Below, piece after piece: positions 58,840 to 64,000 of a DNA stretch of 64,000 bases (its first letter is position 1; every line of letters starts with the position of its first letter). Under the pieces are notes generated by a model. The model searched no databases. It saw only the letters and a list, made by a program, of their open reading frames with translations, and had not been told where the DNA came from. The position numbers and the translations under genes are program-made. Source of the stretch: Planobispora longispora (GTDB lineage: Bacteria; Actinomycetota; Actinomycetes; Streptosporangiales; Streptosporangiaceae); assembly GCF_016863135.1 (NCBI RefSeq), contig NZ_BOOH01000004.1, positions 1 through 64,000 on the forward strand, read 5' to 3'.

Positions 58840-60919
58840 GATCCGGGGCGTCCGCGGCGGGCAGCGTGAAGTGGAACCGCGAGCCCCCGCCGGGGTTGTC
58901 CTCCACCCCGATCACGCCGCCGTGCCGCTCGACGACGCGCCTGCAGATGGCCAGGCCGAGCCCGCTGCCGTGGTACGGGCCGCCCACGTGCGCCCGGTAG
59001 AACCTCTCGAAGATCATTTCTTGCTGTCCCGGGGGGATGCCGATGCCCCGGTCGGCGATCTCGACCCGGACCCACCCCGGACGCTCGATCGCGGAGGTGA
59101 TGGTGATCTCCGGCCGCTCCCCCTCGGGGGTGTACTTCACCGCGTTTCCGATCAGGTTGTCCAGGAGCTGGCGCAGGAGCGCCCGGTCCGCCCGGACCGC
59201 GTCCAGCTCGCCGATGTGGAACACCGGGGCCCGCCCGTCGTCCGGGCCCGCCGGGAGGTCGCCGCGGGCCGCGGCCACCTCCCGCGTGATCCGCCCCAGT
59301 TCGATCGGGATGGGCGCGATGGGCGCGTCCCGGGCGGTGGCGTGCGCCAGCAGGTCGTGGATCAGCTCCCGCATCCGGGACGAGGCCCGCCGGATGCGGG
59401 TGACGCATTCGCCCACCCCGCCCGCGCCCTCCTCCCCGCCCGCCCGATTCCCGGCGGCGGCCAGGACCTGCGTCCAGCCGTCGATGGTGGTCAGCGGGTT
59501 GAGCAGGTCGTGGGCCACCACACCGGCGAAGGCCGCCAGCTCGTCGCGGTGCCGCCGCTCCTCGGTGACGTCGTGGAAGACCACGACCGCGGCCCGCTCG
59601 TCCGCCGGCAGCCGGGTCGCGCTGACGTTGAGCAGGCGGTTCTCGGCCATGCCGGGGGCCCGCACGAGCACGTCCATGTCACGGACCTCGTGCCCGGCCA
59701 GGGCCAGCATGTACGGCATCTGCTCCCTGCCGATGGGCGTGCCGTCGGGGTGGGACAGGTTGTAGGCGTCGGCCGTGCCCGGCGGATCGGCCGGACCGAG
59801 CAGCCGGTGGGCGGCCGGGTTCCGCATGACGAAACGCCCCCCGGCGTCGATGACGGCCAGCCCGTCGTGCATCGACTCGACGATCGCCGTCAGCATCCCC
59901 GCCTGCTCGGACGCCTCCTTCTCCGCCGCGGCCAGCCGCCGCAGCAGCGCCTCGCGCTCGTCCCGGCTGAGCGCCAGCGCCAGTCCGATCACGGAGACCA
60001 TCCCGACGAAGACCTGCGCCACGAGCACCCGGGAGATGGGCTCGGCGATCAGGGCGAACGGGCCCACGCCGTACAGGGTGAAGACGATGGCGGCGGTGCC
60101 CAGGACGAGGTCGTGCAGGGCCACGAAGGTGGTGCCGAACCGGACGGCGGCCCAGACCGTCACCGCGACCAGCAGGAAGGCCAGCGGCAGATCGTGCCTG
60201 ATGCTGAACGTCACCACGTACGCCGCCGCCGACGCCGTCACCAGGAGGCAGAACTCCGCGATCCGCCGGCCGGGCACGCGGCCCAGCGCGTCCGGGAGGG
60301 TCAGCCCGGCGGCCCGCCGGGCGAGCACACGCCCCACGCGCAGGCCCAGCGCGGTGATCGTCACGATGCTCACGACGTTGCGCGCCAGCCACACCATGCC
60401 GGTCAGCGGCGACCACTGGCCGGTGGCCGTCCCCAGAACGGCGGACCCGACGAGCGCGCCGAACAGCGCCCCGGCGAGAGAGGCCGCCAGCAGCCCCCAC
60501 AGGTGCCGTACCCCGTCGAAGTCCCCCAGCCCCGAGGAGTTCCACAGGTCGGGGCAGAGCCGGGCGAACACCCACAGGAACACCAGCGTCTGCCCCAGGT
60601 TCGCCACCGTGAAGACGACGCTGAGCCACAGGGGCACGCCGGTCGCCAGGTTGACCGCGAACGAGGCCGACGCCAGCAGCAGCGCGTCCATCCCTCGGGA
60701 CCGTCGGCGCCGCTGCGCCAGCAGCCACACCGTCCCCACCCCGGCCGCCGGCCACATCAGGCCCAGCACCGTCCCGCCGGCCGCGCTCAGCCGCCCGGCC
60801 TCCAGCGCGGCGACGTACAGCACGGTGAACACCGCCGTACGGCGCAGCGCCGCGCCGTCGCCGGACCTCATCGGCCGCCCGCCGCGCCGGGGACGGGAAC
60901 GGGCGGCGGGGCCGGGCAT
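58802..60919 (-). CDS. MASE1-type sensor histidine kinase with PAS
   Basis: The 705-residue kinase has about eight membrane helices in a MASE1-like sensor region (about 25-310), a PAS domain (about 340-440, TAIVESMHDGLAVIDAGG), HisKA with the H-box VVAHDLLNPLT (about 475) and a HATPase domain with GSGLGLAICRR (about 675). The signal is unknown. ATG 60919 or 60871 could be the start. It overlaps the response-regulator gene by 38 bp tail to tail. Confidence 0.9.
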   Translation of the reverse strand: MPGPAARSRPRRGGRPMRSGDGAALRRTAVFTVLYVAALEAGRLSAAGGTVLGLMWPAAGVGTVWLLAQRRRRSRGMDALLLASASFAVNLATGVPLWLSVVFTVANLGQTLVFLWVFARLCPDLWNSSGLGDFDGVRHLWGLLAASLAGALFGALVGSAVLGTATGQWSPLTGMVWLARNVVSIVTITALGLRVGRVLARRAAGLTLPDALGRVPGRRIAEFCLLVTASAAAYVVTFSIRHDLPLAFLLVAVTVWAAVRFGTTFVALHDLVLGTAAIVFTLYGVGPFALIAEPISRVLVAQVFVGMVSVIGLALALSRDEREALLRRLAAAEKEASEQAGMLTAIVESMHDGLAVIDAGGRFVMRNPAAHRLLGPADPPGTADAYNLSHPDGTPIGREQMPYMLALAGHEVRDMDVLVRAPGMAENRLLNVSATRLPADERAAVVVFHDVTEERRHRDELAAFAGVVAHDLLNPLTTIDGWTQVLAAAGNRAGGEEGAGGVGECVTRIRRASSRMRELIHDLLAHATARDAPIAPIPIELGRITREVAAARGDLPAGPDDGRAPVFHIGELDAVRADRALLRQLLDNLIGNAVKYTPEGERPEITITSAIERPGWVRVEIADRGIGIPPGQQEMIFERFYRAHVGGPYHGSGLGLAICRRVVERHGGVIGVEDNPGGGSRFHFTLPAADAPDLSPRRCPAGPGP

Positions 60920-61069
60920 CGCGGCATGGACGGCGGGCGTGGCTCCGACGGCGTCACGGGCGTCCCTTCAGCGGATGGGCCGGGCGGTGGCGGTGCCCGG
61001 GCGCCCCGTCCCCCGCAGGGTCCGCGCTCCCGGTGCTCTCAGAGGCCAAAAAGTAGCCGAGAGCGACCG

Positions 61070-61096
61070 GTCACCCCGGGGACGACACGGGGTGAC
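61070..61096 (-). terminator. Terminator-like hairpin after the 209-aa secreted protein gene
   Basis: GTCACCCC/GGGGTGAC with an 11-nt loop, 6 bp beyond the stop codon; a TTTTT tract appears about 20 bp further on the minus strand. Confidence 0.5.
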
Positions 61097-61101
61097 GGCG
61101 T

Positions 61102-61731
61102 TTACTTCACCAGCCGTTTCTGGATCACGAAGCCGAGACTGTCGAGCGCCACCTGCGGCTCGGTCAGGTCCACGCGGCCTCCGGTCCCCACGGGGGCGAC
61201 CCAGCTCACGGTGACGTAGTGGCCCAGCGCGCGGGCCTGGGCCCGGCTGCGGGAGCCGTCGAAGCCCTCGGGGGTGCCCGGCGCGGTCCGGACGAATCCG
61301 CCGCCCTTCAGCGCGGCCACGAGCCGGTCGGCGGCGGCGGAGTCGGCCAGGTTGAAGATGAGGAACTGCCCGGAGACCCGCCCGTCCGGGGTCGCGTAGC
61401 GGGCGCGCAGCGCCTGGGTGCATCCGGCGACGGCCGTCTCCACGGTTCCCCACACGGCCTCGGCGCAGCCGGTCAGCGTCTCGGTGCCCGCACGCAGCAG
61501 GGTGGTCCCGCCGGAGGCGACCGAGTCGGCCGGGAAGACCTCGGCGACGGTCAGCGGCTCGGGGTCGAGCGCGCGGGTGGCGATGGGGATGTAGTGGTCC
61601 GTGGTCCGCTCGCCGCGGAAGGTCGCCGCGCGCGGGGTCTCCTCCCCGCCCGCCAGCCACCGGAACGCCGCCGCCCCGGCGGCCGTGAGCAGAACGGCGG
61701 CGGCGACGGCGATCCACTTGCGCATGGGCAC
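61102..61731 (-). CDS. Membrane-anchored secreted protein, paralogue 1
   Basis: The 209-residue protein has a basic start and one hydrophobic signal/anchor (about 6-24), then a soluble domain with LDPEPLTVAEVF, a Cys pair in GCAEAVWGTVETAVAGCTQ, FLIFNLADSAAADRLVAAL and ARALGHYVTVSWV. It is clearly related to the C-terminal domain of the neighbouring 321-residue protein. I recognise no function. Its start lies 17 bp after that gene's stop, so they are cotranscribed. Confidence 0.72.
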   Translation of the reverse strand: MPMRKWIAVAAAVLLTAAGAAAFRWLAGGEETPRAATFRGERTTDHYIPIATRALDPEPLTVAEVFPADSVASGGTTLLRAGTETLTGCAEAVWGTVETAVAGCTQALRARYATPDGRVSGQFLIFNLADSAAADRLVAALKGGGFVRTAPGTPEGFDGSRSRAQARALGHYVTVSWVAPVGTGGRVDLTEPQVALDSLGFVIQKRLVK

Positions 61732-61747
61732 CGAGCTTACCGGGCTC

Positions 61748-62713
61748 TCACGGGGTCGGGGCGGCGCTCGGCGAGGCCGCGACGACCCGGCGGAACACGG
61801 CCTTCTCCGCGTTCCTGACGGCCAGGGCCAGGGAGACGAAGTCGTCCTTGGCGTCGGGCTCGGCCCCGTCGGTCCTGCCGATCCAGACCAGGCCCGCGTA
61901 GTGCCCCATCGCGTGGCCGCTGGCCTCGGTGTGCCCGCCCGCGGGGAAGGCCGCCGTGCCCGACTCCAGGGCCAGCGGCCAGCCGCCCCGGTGCAGGGTC
62001 GTCAGGGACGTCGCCAGCGCGTCGGCGGAGGCGGTGTCACGCAGGTTGAACAGGGTGTACTGGGCGACGTAGCGGCCGTCGGCGCTGAGGTAGACGCCCC
62101 GGACGACCTGGCTGCACCCGCCCGCGGCGAGCTGGGCGGCCAGTTCCCGGCCCCACACCGCCGCCGCGCAGTCGGCGCCGGCCTCGGTGCCGGCCAGCTT
62201 CAGCGTGATCCGCCCTTCCTTCAGCGTCTTCTCCCCGAAGACGTCCTTCACCGTCAGCGGCTTGGGGTCGGCCGTCCGCTGCGCGATCGGCGCGAACAGC
62301 TTCGGGGAGGGCCAGCCCTTGTAGGTGTCGGGCCGGGGCTGGGTGCCGATCGCCGCGGCCGTCTCCCGCGCGGGCGTGTAGTCGTCTCCGATGGAGGTGA
62401 CGAACATGACGAACGCGACCACGGCGGCCACCACCCCGGTCACCGTGCCGCCGACCACGACCAGCAGCCGCTGCCTGCGGCTCAGCCCCTTCTCCTCCAG
62501 CCAGGAGGGATCCCGTCCCTCCGCGCGGGCGGAGGCGCGGCGCTTGCGGGACCTGGCGGGGCGGGGCTCCCGGGCGGGGGGATGCTCCGGCGGGTCCGCC
62601 GGGCGGCGGGGGTCTCCCGGCGGGGGGCCGGGACGCGCTCCCGCGGCGGCGGGGGCGGGGCGGTCCTGGGATCCGGCCGCGCGGCGGCGCCTGCGGGCGG
62701 GGGTGGCGGTCAC
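61748..62713 (-). CDS. Membrane-anchored secreted protein, paralogue 2
   Basis: The 321-residue protein has a basic Arg/Pro/Ala-rich cytoplasmic region (1-80), one membrane helix (about 83-105), then an outer domain with ADPKPLTVKDVF, a Cys pair (DCAAAVWG...GGCSQ), YTLFNLRDTASADALATSL and AMGHYAGLVWIG. These match the 209-residue neighbour, so the pair is a tandem duplication. GTG 62713 overlaps the VIT gene stop as GTGA. The function is unknown. Confidence 0.75.
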   Translation of the reverse strand: MTATPARRRRRAAGSQDRPAPAAAGARPGPPPGDPRRPADPPEHPPAREPRPARSRKRRASARAEGRDPSWLEEKGLSRRQRLLVVVGGTVTGVVAAVVAFVMFVTSIGDDYTPARETAAAIGTQPRPDTYKGWPSPKLFAPIAQRTADPKPLTVKDVFGEKTLKEGRITLKLAGTEAGADCAAAVWGRELAAQLAAGGCSQVVRGVYLSADGRYVAQYTLFNLRDTASADALATSLTTLHRGGWPLALESGTAAFPAGGHTEASGHAMGHYAGLVWIGRTDGAEPDAKDDFVSLALAVRNAEKAVFRRVVAASPSAAPTP

Positions 62714-63429
62714 AGAGCGGTCCCTCCCAGGAGGTTGCCCAGGCCGAAGGTCAGTGCCGCGGCGGCCACGCCGACGGCGAGCTGGCGCAGCCCGCTGTAC
62801 CACCAGCTGCGCGCGGTGACCCGGGAGACCAGCGCACCCGCGCCGAACAGAGCCAGACAAGACACGATCGCCGAGGTTACCAGGCTGGTGACGCCCAGCA
62901 GGTACGGCAGGAGCGGCAGGAGCGCCCCCACGCCGAAGGAGAGGAACGAGGAGACCGCCGCGATCTTCGGCGAGGGCAGGTCGGCGGGGGTGACGCCGAG
63001 CTCGGCCCGGGTGTGCACCTCCAGGGCCTTGCCGGGGTTGCGGGAGATCTGCCGGGCCACCTCGGCGGCGAGGCCGGGCTCGACGCCCTGCGCCACGTAC
63101 ATCCCGGCGAGTTCCTCCTCCTCGGCCTCGGGGTGGCGCTGCAGCTCGCGGCGTTCGACGTCGATCTCGGCGAGGGCGAGCTCCCGCTGGCTGGCCACGG
63201 AGACGTACTCGCCTCCGGCCATGGAGAACGCGCCCGCCGCCAGCCCGGCCGCCCCGGCCAGGGCGATGACCTTCGTGTCGTCGCTGCCCCCGGCGACGCC
63301 GGCGATGAGGGCGAAGTTCGAGACGAGCCCGTCCATCGCGCCGAACACCGAGGGCCGCAGCCAGCCGCCGCTGACGTCCCGGTGCTCGTGGTGCATCTCG
63401 GCACGTCCCGGGGACCCGCCGGTGCTCAC
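62710..63429 (-). CDS. VIT/CCC1-family metal transporter
   Basis: The 239-residue protein matches VIT1/CCC1 transporters, which move Fe2+ or Mn2+ out of the cytosol: DVSGGWLRPSVFGAMDGLVSN near the start, a Met/Glu-rich region (MAGGEYVSVASQRELALAEID), a cytosolic helical hairpin (ERRELQRHPEAEEEELAGMYV), and membrane helices at both ends. GTG 63429 overlaps the lgt stop as GTGA. The metal cannot be told from sequence. Confidence 0.9.
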   Translation of the reverse strand: MSTGGSPGRAEMHHEHRDVSGGWLRPSVFGAMDGLVSNFALIAGVAGGSDDTKVIALAGAAGLAAGAFSMAGGEYVSVASQRELALAEIDVERRELQRHPEAEEEELAGMYVAQGVEPGLAAEVARQISRNPGKALEVHTRAELGVTPADLPSPKIAAVSSFLSFGVGALLPLLPYLLGVTSLVTSAIVSCLALFGAGALVSRVTARSWWYSGLRQLAVGVAAAALTFGLGNLLGGTAL

Positions 63430-64000
63430 GACGTGCCCTTCTCCCCCTCGGTGCTCGCGCTCACCGGCTGGGGAGATGTCTTGCCCTTGCTCTTGCCCTG
63501 GCCGGTCGCCGGGCCGCCCGTCTCGGGCTCGTCCGCCTGGTCCGCCGGGTGCGCGGGGTCGGCGGGCTCTTCGGAGTCTTCGGCGGTCGCACTGGTCGCG
63601 CCCTCCGCCACGGTGACCTCGTCCCCGGTACCGGCCTCGTCTCCCGCGGTCTCGGCCCCGGTGGTCTCGGCCCCGGCGCCGGTCTGGTCGCCGGTGTCCG
63701 GATCCGCCTGGTCCGCCGGGTGCGCGGGATCCACCGGCCCGCCGTCGGGATCCGCGTCCGCGACGACGTCCGCAGAGTCGTCCGCGGTGTCGCCGGCCTC
63801 GTCCCCGTCCGCCCTGTCCGTCCCGTCCGCCGGTGAAGCGGTCACGGTGGTCTTCTCGTCCTCGGACGCGGTGCCGACCGACTCCTCGGCGGTCTTGTTC
63901 CTGGCCCGCCAGAAGTAGAAGAGCGCGCCGAGCAGCAGGACGATCGAGGTCCACTGGTTGAGCCGCAGGCCCAGGATCTCGTGGGCGGCGTCGACGCGCA
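63426..64000 (-). CDS. lgt: Prolipoprotein diacylglyceryl transferase, C-terminal end (partial)
   Basis: The visible 191 codons begin in the last Lgt membrane segment (HEILGLRLNQWTSIVLLLG then ALFYFWRARNK), as in lipoprotein-modifying Lgt. They continue as about 150 residues of acidic, Thr/Ala/Asp/Glu-rich tail that includes two copies of DPAHPADQAD. Such a long cytoplasmic tail is unusual. The gene continues beyond the right edge. An open reading start within the tail (near 63845) is only part of this gene. Confidence 0.85.
   Translation of the reverse strand, partial: RVDAAHEILGLRLNQWTSIVLLLGALFYFWRARNKTAEESVGTASEDEKTTVTASPADGTDRADGDEAGDTADDSADVVADADPDGGPVDPAHPADQADPDTGDQTGAGAETTGAETAGDEAGTGDEVTVAEGATSATAEDSEEPADPAHPADQADEPETGGPATGQGKSKGKTSPQPVSASTEGEKGTS

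Noticed and set aside
63426-63845. A separate 139-aa acidic gene
   Set aside because: The same frame continues upstream into recognisable Lgt sequence without a stop.

Overview
The window is high-GC DNA from a sporulating, mycelial-type actinomycete. Gene order (scpA-scpB-rluB with an orphan parA, xerD and pyrG; uvrB/coaE/rpsA/polA; liv operon/pdtaR/pyk; gltBD), two AfsR/SARP regulators, a Spo0M-like protein and many apparently leaderless genes fit Actinomycetes, perhaps Streptosporangiales. The family-level placement is inference. Nearly all of the sequence is chromosomal core. No insertion sequence, prophage, CRISPR array or replication origin was seen.

Layout. 1-6.1 kb (minus strand): end of rluB, scpB, scpA, a ParA ATPase, a XerD-like recombinase, a NUDIX hydrolase and pyrG. 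6.3-12.3 kb: acyltransferase, nitronate monooxygenase, secreted propeller protein, two membrane proteins, a Uma2 remnant and a zinc-ribbon protein. 12.5-14.7 kb: uvrB. 14.8-18.5 kb: two SPFH proteins and a Spo0M-like protein. 18.7-27.5 kb (minus): cupin, 2-TM protein, coaE, acetyltransferase, rpsA, polysaccharide deacetylase, polA. 27.6-31.8 kb: thioesterase, a candidate free-standing structured RNA, a polar amino-acid ABC transporter and a lipoprotein. 31.8-40.0 kb: a large AfsR-type regulator diverging from a small SARP, then a six-cysteine precursor peptide, a thioredoxin-like protein, an ABC exporter, a MauE-like protein and an S26 signal peptidase. 40.1-47.8 kb: livFGMHK, pdtaR, an odd tRNA with a leucine anticodon, pyk. 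47.8-64 kb: DUF2784, a subtilase, gltBD, a BpsA-like protein, an oppositely oriented response regulator and MASE1-type kinase, two paralogous secreted proteins, a VIT transporter and the end of lgt.

The most promising undescribed system is at 34.9-40.0 kb. A small peptide (54 residues, six Cys all in the last 28) is followed by genes that could oxidise, export and cut it: a CxxC thioredoxin-like protein, a MauE/DoxX-type membrane protein, an ABC exporter without a peptidase domain, and an S26 signal peptidase. The leader ends in A-K-A, a signal-peptidase-type site, although it has no hydrophobic core. No RiPP tailoring enzyme is present, so a disulfide-only secreted peptide is inferred. Three heptamers at exact 11-bp spacing, the arrangement expected of SARP operators, lie upstream of both the SARP gene and the peptide gene. 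The two sites have different heptamers, which suggests a regulatory cascade.

Other notable points: the XerD-like protein has Ser where the catalytic Tyr belongs; uvrB, and less clearly polA, have promoters of the PafBC/RecA-NDp type; an approximately 250-nt transcription unit without an ORF lies at 28.2-28.4 kb; a type I tRNA carries a CAA anticodon; and an 89-bp insert sits between the two SPFH genes and keeps translational coupling at both ends.
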